A DNA stretch of 37,655 nt. Origin: Eubacteriaceae bacterium. Lineage in GTDB: Bacteria; Bacillota; Clostridia; Eubacteriales; Anaerofustaceae. A program made the translations under genes and the position numbers. Where the stretch lies: assembly GCA_012727485.1 (NCBI GenBank), contig JAAYHF010000123.1, positions 1 to 37,655 of the forward strand. Direction: 5' to 3'. The notes beneath the pieces were generated by a model. That model worked only from the letters and a program-made list of their open reading frames with translations, was not told the DNA's origin and did not search any database. This document shows positions 25,242 through 33,195 of the stretch, piece after piece (position 1 is the first letter of the stretch; each line of letters opens with the position of its first letter).

Positions 25242-25467
25242 TTTAAGGGTGGTGGAATTACCTCTTTTTATGGGTAATGGTTTTATAAATAATCAATACA
25301 TTAAGCTTTTATAATACAGCCAAACGACGGAATTGCATTGTTTCGGCTTGGTATATATACAGGGTTTTGAACTACTCGACGAAGGCGGGGGGAAGGTATG
25401 TGCTGTTGGGCTCGCCTTCTTACGGCTTATATATAGACATATCAAATCACGGCAAAGAGAGATTTTT
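25242..25467 (+). other. Leader region of the MFS gene with possible structure
   Basis: About 225 nt upstream of the MFS start. It holds a TATAAT at 25309-25314 without a good -35, a small ATTACC / GGTAAT hairpin near 25256, and GAAGGCG / CGCCTTC arms (25381-25387 and 25413-25419) that could form a leader stem-loop. The words CGGCTTGGTATATATA and CGGCTTATATATA occur 77 nt apart. No known riboswitch recognised. Confidence 0.35.
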
Positions 25468-26757
25468 ATGGAAAAACAAGACAAAATAAAGCCTTCGACA
25501 TGGGCGGTGATGCTTATGACAGGGTTGGTGGGACAGCTTTGCTGGAATATCGAGAACCAATGGTTTAACACCTTTGTTTACGCCAAGATAGCGCCCGATC
25601 CCAATATCATATCTTGGATGGTGGCGGCCACGGCTGTAACCCAGGTTATCTCGACGGTTTTTTTCGGCACTTTGAGCGACAGAATGGGCAAGCGCAAGTT
25701 CAATATAGTATGGGGATACTTTATATGGGGAATAACCATAATCCTTTTCGGCACGACCCAATTCCTCTCGGGAAACAAGGCGCTGGGGGCAACCGCGGTG
25801 ATCGCGGCGGACTGCCTGATGACCGTATTCGGCTGTATGGGCTACGATGCGGGTTTTAACCCATGGACGACGGATATTTCCGCCAAAACCAAAAGGGGGG
25901 CAATCGGCGCCATGTGCGCTCTGTTGCCCGTGGTGGCGACCATACTCGGCTCGCTCATCTTCGGCAATATAATAGAAAAAATAGATTATATGCTTTTCTT
26001 CACGGCGATAGGGATTTCCGTCATACTGCTTTCCCTTTTGATGATGATAACGGTAAAGGACTCCGAGGAGCTGAAAGCCGTCGCCGACCCCGGCGGGTTT
26101 TGGCGGCAGTTCGGCAAATTCTTCAATTTCGGCGTTTTAAAGGAAAACCCTCAGCTCAAATGGGTTTTGATTGTTTTTTCCACCTATTTCATCGGCTTTC
26201 AAATGTATTTTTCACATTTGACAAATTACCTAATCTATTCCTTGGGCAATCCCACGGGTAAAGCGGGGGTGATATTTGGCGTAAGCCTTATTTTTGCCAC
26301 TCCCGCCACCATAATCGGCGCGAAGATGATAGATAAAAAGAAATATTATCCAATGATGTATTTTTCCGTTGCCGCCACTGTAATCGGGCTTGTCTGCGCA
26401 GGGGTCTCAAAGAAATTTATCCCGACGGTGATCGGGCTTTTCGGCATAGGAGTGGGATATATGTCGATCTTCCAGACCTTGATGGTATTGCTCAAAAACC
26501 TTTATCCCCGAGGGGCAAAGGGGCAGTACGAGGGATTAAGATGCGTTTTCTATGTCTGCATACCCATGTGCATCGGCACTCCCATCGGTTCGGCCATAAT
26601 CAACTCGACCGGGGTGGAAATGGTGAACGAATACGGCGTGGCGGGTCATGCGGCGAACAACAACATATTCCTCTGGGCGGCGGCATGGATAGCACTGACA
26701 ATCATTCCCATATATTTTGCCGACCGCTCGCAAAGGGCGGAAGGGGAAATGCCGTGA
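25468..26757 (+). CDS. MFS transporter, GPH (glycoside-pentoside-hexuronide)-like
   Basis: Cytoplasmic-membrane secondary transporter, about 12 membrane helices in 429 aa. The start is placed at ATG 25468 (MEKQDKIKPSTW) because the 45 residues before it in the track are non-membrane and lack a family match; the upstream AAGAGAG is a weak ribosome binding site. The first loop has LSDRMGKRKFNIVWG, the MFS/GPH motif A, and the DAGFNPWTTDISAKTKRG segment is typical of GPH sugar cation symporters. A second half-motif occurs near IGAKMIDKKKYYPMMYF. Substrate unknown: no glycosidase or regulator lies next to it. There is no terminator directly after it. Confidence 0.88.
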   Translation: MEKQDKIKPSTWAVMLMTGLVGQLCWNIENQWFNTFVYAKIAPDPNIISWMVAATAVTQVISTVFFGTLSDRMGKRKFNIVWGYFIWGITIILFGTTQFLSGNKALGATAVIAADCLMTVFGCMGYDAGFNPWTTDISAKTKRGAIGAMCALLPVVATILGSLIFGNIIEKIDYMLFFTAIGISVILLSLLMMITVKDSEELKAVADPGGFWRQFGKFFNFGVLKENPQLKWVLIVFSTYFIGFQMYFSHLTNYLIYSLGNPTGKAGVIFGVSLIFATPATIIGAKMIDKKKYYPMMYFSVAATVIGLVCAGVSKKFIPTVIGLFGIGVGYMSIFQTLMVLLKNLYPRGAKGQYEGLRCVFYVCIPMCIGTPIGSAIINSTGVEMVNEYGVAGHAANNNIFLWAAAWIALTIIPIYFADRSQRAEGEMP

Positions 26758-26932
26758 GCTTCCTTTCATCGGGAGCGCCTGCGGGGAAAGTCCCTTTCAT
26801 TAAAAAATGAAATTATGATTTGCAGGCAACGCACAGCCGTTTGCCCTTCGCCTGTAAAAAATACCGAAACATAATAAAAGATTAACATAAGGTTCGCCCA
26901 TTTATAAATGAACCCCTAAAAAAGGAGAAAAC

Positions 26933-27439
26933 ATGAATTGCCTGATTTTACCCTGGAAAGCCGATTATGCCGATGACTTGGCGGCGGCCTTAAACAACAA
27001 GAACATCACCGACAATCTAAGGGACGGCCTTCCCTCCCCCTATACTAAGCAGGACGCCTTGAATTACATTTCCGCAATGCTCGGCGCCGAAAAGGACAGT
27101 CAATATCCCTTCGCCATCACCCTCGAGGGGCAAGCGGTGGGGAGCATCAGCGCCTCCCGCCAGAGCAACATACACAGCCGCACGGCGGAAATCGGCTATT
27201 ATGTAGCTCAACCTTATTGGGGAAAGGGCATCTGCACCTCAGCCGTCGGACAGTTGGCCGAATTCATTTTCACCAACACCGATATTATCCGCCTTTTCGC
27301 CCAGCCCTTTGCGGACAACGCCGCTTCCTGCCGCGTGTTGGAAAAATGCGGTTTTATTTGCGAGGGCATATTGAGAAAAAACGCCGTTAAAAACGGGGTC
27401 GTGCGGGATATGAAAATGTACGCTTTATTAAGGGATTAA
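26933..27439 (+). CDS. GNAT family N-acetyltransferase (RimJ/RimL-like)
   Basis: Acetyl-CoA-dependent acetyltransferase of the Acetyltransf_3 group, 168 aa. Motifs: AEIGYYVAQPYWGKGICTSAV (acetyl-CoA pyrophosphate loop, where G-K-G replaces the usual R/Q-G-x-G/A) and FAQPFADNAASCRVLEKCGFICEG (motif B). Substrate could be an aminoglycoside, ribosomal protein N-terminus or small amine; sequence does not tell. AAGGAG precedes ATG. A small palindrome CATTTATAAATG lies in its leader. It ends at a strong terminator, convergent with the RibD-like gene. Confidence 0.9.
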   Translation: MNCLILPWKADYADDLAAALNNKNITDNLRDGLPSPYTKQDALNYISAMLGAEKDSQYPFAITLEGQAVGSISASRQSNIHSRTAEIGYYVAQPYWGKGICTSAVGQLAEFIFTNTDIIRLFAQPFADNAASCRVLEKCGFICEGILRKNAVKNGVVRDMKMYALLRD

Positions 27440-27453
27440 TCATTCGATATGAT

Positions 27454-27484
27454 AAAACGGCGGTGTTGATACCGCCGTTTTTTT
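27454..27484 (+). terminator. Bidirectional terminator between GNAT and RibD-like genes
   Basis: Eleven-bp stem AAAACGGCGGT / ACCGCCGTTTT with 6-nt loop and T7 on the plus strand; the minus strand also ends in TTTTATC. Confidence 0.93.
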
Positions 27485-27563
27485 GTTGATAGATCAATCG
27501 GGCTTTTAAGGCAAGCCCCGCAATGGTTTTATGGGGGCTAATATCGGGAAGAAAGCCCCTCCC

Positions 27564-28226
27564 CTACTTAATCACCTCGTATTTAAGTTGTATATAGGAA
27601 TCCTCAAGGGTATTGGCTTCCAAAAGCCGCAGGGGTCTGATAAGGGAAAGTTGCAGGGGGCTTGTTATAGCCTGCCCGTCTATTATGCTCGGGGTATCTT
27701 TGCCGCCCACCAAAACGGGAGCGACGACTATATTCACGAAATCAAAGAGATTTTCCCTTAAAAATGCGCCGTTGAGGGTGCCGCCGCTTTGGACGGTGAG
27801 CCGCTCCACCCCCTTTTCGTAAAGCATCTCCAACATATCCGCAAGGCTCAATTTCCCGCTGTAGGGCAACATCACAATGTTATCGAACTTTTCACAAAGA
27901 GCATGGGCGGGGTGGGAAGGGTTGTTAGTGACGACGAAGAACCTCTCGGAAATACGGGCATAATACTCAACCCCATGCTCGTTCAAATGGGGAAGATTGT
28001 CCACGGCGATGAAGCTCACCCCCCATTTATCCCCGAAGGGTCTTTCGTTTGCCCCCACCTTCGCCATCACCCTGCCCGTGTTGAGGGAATAGCAGTCGGT
28101 GGTTTGCTCTATTTCGTAATATTGATGAAGCCCCTCCTTGATGTGGGGAATATTGCACCAATCCCTGTCCACATCGAGTTCATCGGAGGAGCCGCTGTTT
28201 ATCTTGCCGTCCAAGGACATGAGCAT
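27564..28226 (-). CDS. RibD C-terminal/dihydrofolate reductase-like protein, N-terminus frameshifted
   Basis: NADPH-dependent reductase-fold protein (RibD_C family), related to the reductase step of riboflavin synthesis but often of unknown substrate. It shows SLDGKI at the start, the long central region with RVMAKVGANERPF, and LTVQSGGTLNGAFLRENLFDFVNIVVAPVLVGG, the strongest RibD_C block. The open frame starts at MLMSLDGKI, which is too short at the N-terminus and has no ribosome binding site. The preceding 29 nt encode MGRKPIVTL in another frame; one additional T in the run CTTTT at 28227-28230 would join them as MGRKPIVTLFMLMSLDGKI, the expected family start. The true gene probably begins at 28255. 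Downstream of the DUF3899-like gene in one operon. Confidence 0.82.
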   Translation of the reverse strand: MLMSLDGKINSGSSDELDVDRDWCNIPHIKEGLHQYYEIEQTTDCYSLNTGRVMAKVGANERPFGDKWGVSFIAVDNLPHLNEHGVEYYARISERFFVVTNNPSHPAHALCEKFDNIVMLPYSGKLSLADMLEMLYEKGVERLTVQSGGTLNGAFLRENLFDFVNIVVAPVLVGGKDTPSIIDGQAITSPLQLSLIRPLRLLEANTLEDSYIQLKYEVIK

Positions 28227-28265
28227 AAAAGCGTTACGATCGGTTTTCTTCCCATTTCCAACCGC

Positions 28266-28694
28266 TTAAAGCTTATAAAAAGCAAGCAGGCAGAGGCTCG
28301 AAAGCACCAAAAAACAAAAGCCCGTTAAAAGCACGGGTTTTGCGGGTACATTGGCCCTGTGCCTGTTCTTTTTATATTCGTGGAAGGGTTCGTCTTTTTT
28401 CAGCTTGTCCTCGTAATCCTTATTTATCAGATAGGAAAACTTGCGGGAAGCGTAGGTAAAGGCATCGAAAAAGCCGTCATTGGCAATGACAATCACAAGC
28501 CCCGTTACGATATAAAGCATTGCGGGAATAAAGCTCGCATCGCAAAGGACGAAGAAAGTTTTATTGATTTCCCCCTGCGAAAATGCCCCCCCGAAGATCG
28601 CATAGATAAGGAAAAAGACAGCTCCGAGGGCAAAAAGGACGGCGTAGGCTTTTTTATGGTCAGCTTTGTTTGCGGTTTTGTTTTCTTTGTTCAA
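28266..28694 (-). CDS. Small membrane protein, DUF3899-like
   Basis: A 142-aa protein with three predicted membrane segments (about 18-35, 56-75 and 118-138) and a charged cytoplasmic loop (SYLINKDYEDKLKKDEPFHEYKKNRHRA). The pattern of NDGFFDAFTYASRKFSYL before the charged loop is like DUF3899 proteins; function is not known. The start is TTG (28694), with GGAG 6 nt upstream. If the RibD-like gene starts at 28255, the spacing between the two is 10 nt, which supports an operon. Confidence 0.7.
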   Translation of the reverse strand: MNKENKTANKADHKKAYAVLFALGAVFFLIYAIFGGAFSQGEINKTFFVLCDASFIPAMLYIVTGLVIVIANDGFFDAFTYASRKFSYLINKDYEDKLKKDEPFHEYKKNRHRANVPAKPVLLTGFCFLVLSSLCLLAFYKL

Positions 28695-28726
28695 TGTTTG
28701 CTCCGATAATAAATTTTCTCATGTAT

Positions 28727-28754
28727 TCTATACCATTTTTCGCCCCTTTGTCAA
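28727..28754 (-). promoter_or_regulatory. Promoter of the DUF3899-like/RibD-like operon
   Basis: On the minus strand TTGACA, 16-bp spacer, TATAGA, with TG one base before the -10. Confidence 0.75.
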
Positions 28755-28889
28755 TCGCGCGCCGATTGTTAAGGTTTAAAACAAATTAAAAGAAAATTCG
28801 GTAAAATTCCAAAGTAACCGAATTATTTATGGGCTGTTTTGTTTTCCTCTTATGTGCTGTTTTCCGCTAAATCCTCGGACAGGGGAAGG

Positions 28890-28972
28890 GCTTCGGGCAG
28901 TAAGCAAGACTGTTTCAGCCGTAAGTTCGCTTGTATCTCTTTGCCCCTTTTATTTACCCTTACTGCCGAAGC
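28890..28972 (+). other. Long-range inverted repeat upstream of the serine-hydrolase/GNAT gene
   Basis: GCTTCGGGCAGTAAG and CTTACTGCCGAAGC form a 14-bp stem with one bulged G, enclosing about 54 nt that contain further short complementary words (CAAG/CTTG). It ends just before AATTTTGAG. The structure lies upstream of the predicted promoter at 29008, so it could be a separate small RNA, a long terminator or an operator. I do not recognise a family. Confidence 0.45.
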
Positions 28973-29007
28973 AATTTTGAGATAATGCGCCGAAGTCCTC
29001 TTCTTTA

Positions 29008-29036
29008 TTTACAAATTCGCCCATGGGGAGTATAAT
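29008..29036 (+). promoter_or_regulatory. Sigma-A promoter of the serine-hydrolase/GNAT gene
   Basis: TTTACA, 17-bp spacer, TATAAT, giving a leader of about 26 nt. Confidence 0.85.
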
Positions 29037-29068
29037 GATTACAATACTATTCAAGAATCGGAGAAATA

Positions 29069-30544
29069 ATGGACATTGACAAATTAAAGGAAACGCTCGG
29101 TGAATGCACGAAACAGTGGGACGCCACGGGGATATTCGCCTACAACATCTCAGAGACAACCGCCCTTATGGCCGCTTACGGTTACGCCGACAGGGGCGCG
29201 GGACGCCCTCTCGCCCTAAAGGACACCTTCCTTTTACCCCTGCGCTCCAAACTATTTACCGCAGTGAGCATCTTACAGCTTGCCGAAGGGGGTAAGCTGA
29301 AGCTGACCGATAAAATCGACAAATATCTGCCCGAGTGTATACATTCGGATAAGATAACAATAGATAATCTTTTGATGAGGGAAAGCGGTCTGCCCGATTA
29401 TTTCTATGAAAAGCTCATAATCGACCTTAATTCCGATGAAACCTACGCCGAACTTCCCCGGGAGGAGAAGGTTAAAAGGGAGGCGAAGTTGGAGGGGGGC
29501 AAGATTTCCTTAGGGGAAGTGATTGAAATGGTAAACGGTATGGAAATGAAGTTTGCTCCCGGGCAAAGGCACAACAGTTCCAGCACCACAGAGCTTGTTT
29601 TCCTCAAGGGAATAATCGAGGCGGTCAGCGGAATGTCCTTTTTCGATTATCTGAAAACGAATTTTTTCGAACCCCTCAAAATTACCGGCGCAACCCCCGG
29701 GATAAGGGCGACAACCCTGCCCGTGCTTTGCCCCGCGGACGACAAACTCGTTTTAACCGACAACGAGGGGGCGGATTATGAATGTGTAAGCGTGACAATC
29801 GACGATGTGCTTTTAATCGCAAAGGCCCTCCAAAGCAGGGACGATCGCTTGCTGAGCCGCAGAATGTGGGATAAAACCCTTGTTTTTAAGCATAATAAAA
29901 AGGGCTACCTCGGCTCAATCGAAAACGGCACCCCCACCGCCCCCATGAGCCTGAGCGGTTATTCCCTTAATATCTGCTACGAACCCGAAGGAGATTTCTC
30001 CTATGTTATATTATCCAACGAAAAGCCCATATATAAGGTTATAAACAACAGATGGAGCTGTTACACCACCTCCCTCATCGACTTCATCAATTCCCAAAAT
30101 ACTTATCCGAAAAACACCCGCCTTGTGCCGGTGAACGAGAACAATGTTTGGGATGCGATGGATTTGCAGGTAAGCGATGAGCAGATGTATTTTGTGGACG
30201 ATGCGAGAAGCTCCATAGCCATGTGCATGAGCAACCCCCGGGAATTAAAACCCTTGGTTTTGATGGAGGGCGAAAGGAGCGTGGGGTTGGCTGTGTTGAA
30301 GGTGAACGCCAAAAAGGGTATATACTATATTGAAATAATCCAAATAGACAAGAATTACCAGAGCCGAGGTTACGGAAAGATATTAATGCGGGAGGTCGTG
30401 AAGTATCTCAAGGAGAAGGGCGCGGTCAAGCTCGAAATTGATGTGGCGCGGGATAATGAGGTGGCCCACAGGCTTTATCTTTCGACGGGATTTAAGGACA
30501 GCGCCATATACGGCGGAGTGATACACATGACATCGGTTTTATGA
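29069..30544 (+). CDS. Beta-lactamase-fold domain (catalytic residues missing) fused to GNAT acetyltransferase
   Basis: A 491-aa two-domain protein. Residues about 1-345 are of the serine beta-lactamase/penicillin-binding (class C-like) fold: YGYADRGAGRPLALKDTF, FTAVSILQLAEGGKLKLTDKIDKYLP, LLMRESGLPDY, ELVFLKGIIEAVSGMSFFDYL and SLSGYS align with family landmarks. The nucleophile motif SxxK is PLRSK: Lys61 remains but the Ser position is Leu58. The YxN motif region reads HNSSSTTE, with neither Tyr nor Asn. Hydrolase activity is therefore unlikely. Residues about 350-491 form a GNAT domain with IEIIQIDKNYQSRGYGKILM (acetyl-CoA loop) and a RLYLSTGFKD motif B. GGAG precedes ATG. The dead domain may act as a binding module directing the acetyltransferase. 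A C26-type hydrolase follows after 22 nt. Confidence 0.87.
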   Translation: MDIDKLKETLGECTKQWDATGIFAYNISETTALMAAYGYADRGAGRPLALKDTFLLPLRSKLFTAVSILQLAEGGKLKLTDKIDKYLPECIHSDKITIDNLLMRESGLPDYFYEKLIIDLNSDETYAELPREEKVKREAKLEGGKISLGEVIEMVNGMEMKFAPGQRHNSSSTTELVFLKGIIEAVSGMSFFDYLKTNFFEPLKITGATPGIRATTLPVLCPADDKLVLTDNEGADYECVSVTIDDVLLIAKALQSRDDRLLSRRMWDKTLVFKHNKKGYLGSIENGTPTAPMSLSGYSLNICYEPEGDFSYVILSNEKPIYKVINNRWSCYTTSLIDFINSQNTYPKNTRLVPVNENNVWDAMDLQVSDEQMYFVDDARSSIAMCMSNPRELKPLVLMEGERSVGLAVLKVNAKKGIYYIEIIQIDKNYQSRGYGKILMREVVKYLKEKGAVKLEIDVARDNEVAHRLYLSTGFKDSAIYGGVIHMTSVL

Positions 30545-30566
30545 AACCGGAAAGGATAATGAGAAT

Positions 30567-31265
30567 ATGAAACCCATGATAGGCATAATCGGCAAGGCGG
30601 AAACGAAATACGACGAGGATTTATGGAACAGAATAACCCTTTGGGATGAATTCCGCTATATGATAGTCAAAAACGGGGGCATAGCCCTTATGTTGCTGCC
30701 GAGTCAAGAAACCCTGACATTCAACGACGACGATATAAGAGACGACACCGTTTTGACCGAGGAGCAAAAGGAGGATATGTTGGATCAAACCCTTATCTGC
30801 GACGGATTTATCCTTCAGGGAGGGCTTGCCAGCAGCAGTTACGAGATTGAATTCGCAAAGATGGCGATAGAGCAGGATAAGCCCCTTTTGGGGATTTGCG
30901 CGGGATTCAACAACATATTAAGGGCGCTGGGCTCCGATGTGGTTTTAGACAAAACGGGCAATCACAATCACTACGACATTTCCTACCGTCACCCCGTTAA
31001 AATCGAAAAGGGAACAATGCTTTATGAGCTTATCGGCTCCAAGGAATATTCGGTGAACAGTATTCACACCATGGTGGCGCAAAAAGATATGGTTTCTCCC
31101 TTTGCCGACATAAACGCCTATTCCGAGGACGGACTCGTGGAGGGTTTTGAGATGGACGACATGAATTTTGTTTTAGGTTTAAAATGGCACCCGGAACTGA
31201 TGAGGGAAGAAAAATTCACTCAAAGGCTTTTCGAGGTGTTTATGGATCAGTGTAGGGAGTTTTAG
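30567..31265 (+). CDS. Gamma-glutamyl-gamma-aminobutyrate hydrolase-like protein (peptidase C26, PuuD type)
   Basis: Class-I glutamine-amidotransferase-fold hydrolase acting on gamma-glutamyl amide bonds. Motifs: PMIGIIGK at the N-terminus, CDGFILQGG, nucleophile elbow LLGICAGFN (C111), NSIHTMVA, and the His/Glu pair LKWHPEL (H208, E210), so the catalytic triad is complete. The elbow reads GICAG rather than the usual GICRG. Length 232 aa is normal. Ribosome binding site AAGGA is present and it lies 22 nt after the GNAT fusion, probably cotranscribed; a shared pathway involving an acylated or gamma-glutamylated small molecule is possible but not shown. Confidence 0.88.
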   Translation: MKPMIGIIGKAETKYDEDLWNRITLWDEFRYMIVKNGGIALMLLPSQETLTFNDDDIRDDTVLTEEQKEDMLDQTLICDGFILQGGLASSSYEIEFAKMAIEQDKPLLGICAGFNNILRALGSDVVLDKTGNHNHYDISYRHPVKIEKGTMLYELIGSKEYSVNSIHTMVAQKDMVSPFADINAYSEDGLVEGFEMDDMNFVLGLKWHPELMREEKFTQRLFEVFMDQCREF

Positions 31266-31506
31266 CCGATAGAATTTCCCCGAAGGCGACGGGCTTTATC
31301 TAAAGCGCATAGACCTTGGAGGAAAAGAAGGATATTTGCAAAAAGAATTGTTGTTTATGGTCTGCATATACGCATAGACTTTTATATGTAGTCCGGACTT
31401 TCTTCGGATATAACGGCGAGTTTTCCCGTTGGATTTAAATGTGGCTTTTCCCTTATTTGCGGCGGTAAGGGGAGCGACGGCTTTTTTCGACGGCGTTACG
31501 CAAAGC
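31266..31506. other. Gap between the C26 gene and bidirectional terminator
   Basis: About 240 nt with no supportable gene. GACGGC is repeated around a T-run near 31485-31498. No RNA or repeat family recognised. Confidence 0.4.
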
Positions 31507-31545
31507 AAAAGGGCTGTAAGCCGAAAGAACGGTTACAGCCCTTTT
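31507..31545. terminator. Bidirectional terminator (convergent operons)
   Basis: Perfect 13-bp stem AAAAGGGCTGTAA / TTACAGCCCTTTT with a 13-nt loop; T-runs on both strands. It lies 21 nt after the minus-strand GyrI-like gene and serves the TIR-AKR-GyrI operon, and probably the plus-strand genes too. Confidence 0.9.
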
Positions 31546-31566
31546 AATTTATGGCAAAATGAAAAC

Positions 31567-32031
31567 TTACAGCCTTTTGATCGGGAAAAACATATAATCC
31601 TTGCCGTCCTTGGGGCAGGAATGGTCGTATATCGCCCCGCAGAGGAAAAGGGCGTTTTGCTCCATATAATCAAGCACCTTTTGAACCGTTTGAGGCCCCT
31701 CGCTTTGCACATAGATAAATTCATAGGCGGGGGATTCCCATTTAACCCAACCCTCGGGGGGAACTGCATCGAAGGCGACCTGCGCGCCCGCCAGATAAAG
31801 CCCCTTTGTAAAGCCCTCCTCCCAGGGAGCGTAGCTTCGGGAAAAATCGGTCATAAGTCCCCATATACCCACCGGAAGGCCCTGCTCGTCCCTTAAGACC
31901 AAATCGGCTATCTGCCCGAAATCGGCATTGGCTTCCTTCCAAAGGCGAGCCACAAAGCCCTCTCCCTCGTCGGTGGAGCCCTCCTTTCCTATCACATAAA
32001 ACCTATCCATGGTACATTTTTTAATTTCCAT
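31567..32031 (-). CDS. GyrI-like/AraC effector-binding-domain protein
   Basis: Stand-alone small-molecule-binding domain of the GyrI-like (SOUL/GyrI) fold, 154 aa. I take the start at ATG 32031 (MEIKKCTMDRFYVIG) because AAGGAGG lies 7 nt upstream; the track start 11 residues earlier lies within the AKR coding region and is unlikely. Features: FYVIGKEGST first strand, GIWGLMTDFSRS, YLAGAQVAFDAVPPEGWVKWESPAYEFIYVQSEG (effector-binding core with WES) and a C-terminal YMFFPIKRL. No DNA-binding domain. It overlaps the AKR gene by 11 nt and so is coupled to it. Such domains bind hydrophobic or cationic compounds; the ligand is unknown. Confidence 0.75.
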   Translation of the reverse strand: MEIKKCTMDRFYVIGKEGSTDEGEGFVARLWKEANADFGQIADLVLRDEQGLPVGIWGLMTDFSRSYAPWEEGFTKGLYLAGAQVAFDAVPPEGWVKWESPAYEFIYVQSEGPQTVQKVLDYMEQNALFLCGAIYDHSCPKDGKDYMFFPIKRL

Positions 32032-33172
32032 TTTCTTCCTCCTTTTTCTCAAAGACCTCCGCAACCTCTCTTAAAAGGGAGCGTATCTCGAGATGCTGAG
32101 GGCAGGCGTCCTCACATTGACCGCAGTCGATGCAATCCGAGGCCTTGCCCCCCGAGGCGGTGTTCACTTCGTAATAAAACTCGCTTCCCCATTCGTTGAA
32201 GCTCCTTTTACTGTTAAGGCAGGCGAATAAATCGGGTATCCTTATATTTTGGGGGCAACCCGAAGTGCAGTAGCGGCAGTTGGTGCAGGGTATGGCATCG
32301 GTCGCCTTAAGAATTTCGTTCACCTTTTCCAATGCTTCGTATTCGCGGGGGTTTAGGGGAACAAAATCCTTCATAAAGGAAGTGTTTTCCACAACCTGCT
32401 CGAGATTATTCATGCCGGAAAGCACCATCATTATCCCCTCAAAGGAAGCGGCAAAGCGGATAGCATAGGAAGCGGGGCTTGAGCCGCGCGAGGGCGAAAC
32501 CGAAAGCTCCTCATTCAGCTCGGAAATCACAGCCATGGCCCGCTCGGGAAGTCGGGATAAAATGCCGCCCTTGACCGGCTCCATAACCAGCACCGGTTTA
32601 TTATGCTTTCTTGCGGTTTCATACACTCCCCTGCTGTCTATGCCCGTATCCCGATAATCCGCATAATTGAATTGTATCTGCACCACCTCTATTTCGGGGT
32701 GAGCGGTTAAAATCTCATCTAAAAAATCGCTTTTATCATGATATGAAATGCCGATATGCTTTACCAAGCCCTTTTCCTTAAGGGGGCGAAGTATTTCCAA
32801 GGCGCCGCAGGAAAGGAACTTGGGATAGGTGAGCCTGCTCACGGAATGAAGGAAATAGTAATCGAAATAACCCGCCCCCGTCACTTTAAGCTGATTTTCA
32901 ATCAAAGGAAGTATATCCTCCCTTGTTTTGAAGTAATCCACGGTGAGCTTATCGGTTAAAACATACTTATCTCTTTCATATCTTTGGGCGACGCATTTAT
33001 TAAAAGCCGCTTCGCAGTTGCCCTCCATATAGCCCCGGGCGATATCGAAATAGGTGAAGCCCTGCGAAAGGAAATAATCCACCATTTCAAAGGCCTTTGG
33101 ATAATCTATATCCCCCTCGCCCCCGCCGGGCAGGGTGGGAAGGCGCATGAAACCGAAACCGAATTTTTTCAT
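32021..33172 (-). CDS. Aldo/keto reductase with C-terminal double 4Fe-4S ferredoxin domain
   Basis: Redox enzyme of the AKR family fused to a bacterial ferredoxin module, 383 aa, common in anaerobic Firmicutes. The TIM-barrel (about 1-285) contains the catalytic tetrad: Asp and Tyr in YFDIARGYMEG, Lys in LTDKL, His in YFLHSV. The C-terminal part (about 290-383) has CTNCRYCTSGCP and CIDCGQCEDACP, each a four-cysteine 4Fe-4S motif. Physiological substrate is unknown; the ferredoxin part suggests electron exchange with a ferredoxin or flavin pool. AGGAG precedes ATG. It lies 23 nt after the TIR gene and overlaps the GyrI-like gene. Confidence 0.93.
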   Translation of the reverse strand: MKKFGFGFMRLPTLPGGGEGDIDYPKAFEMVDYFLSQGFTYFDIARGYMEGNCEAAFNKCVAQRYERDKYVLTDKLTVDYFKTREDILPLIENQLKVTGAGYFDYYFLHSVSRLTYPKFLSCGALEILRPLKEKGLVKHIGISYHDKSDFLDEILTAHPEIEVVQIQFNYADYRDTGIDSRGVYETARKHNKPVLVMEPVKGGILSRLPERAMAVISELNEELSVSPSRGSSPASYAIRFAASFEGIMMVLSGMNNLEQVVENTSFMKDFVPLNPREYEALEKVNEILKATDAIPCTNCRYCTSGCPQNIRIPDLFACLNSKRSFNEWGSEFYYEVNTASGGKASDCIDCGQCEDACPQHLEIRSLLREVAEVFEKKEEENGN

Positions 33173-33195
33173 CTTTACTCCTTTAAATCTGCTTT

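Noticed and set aside
29026-29045. GGAGTATAATGAT around the -10 repeated at the TIR promoter, possible common operator
   Set aside because: The shared bases are mostly the -10 consensus itself; a 13-base match is not significant here and the flanks diverge.
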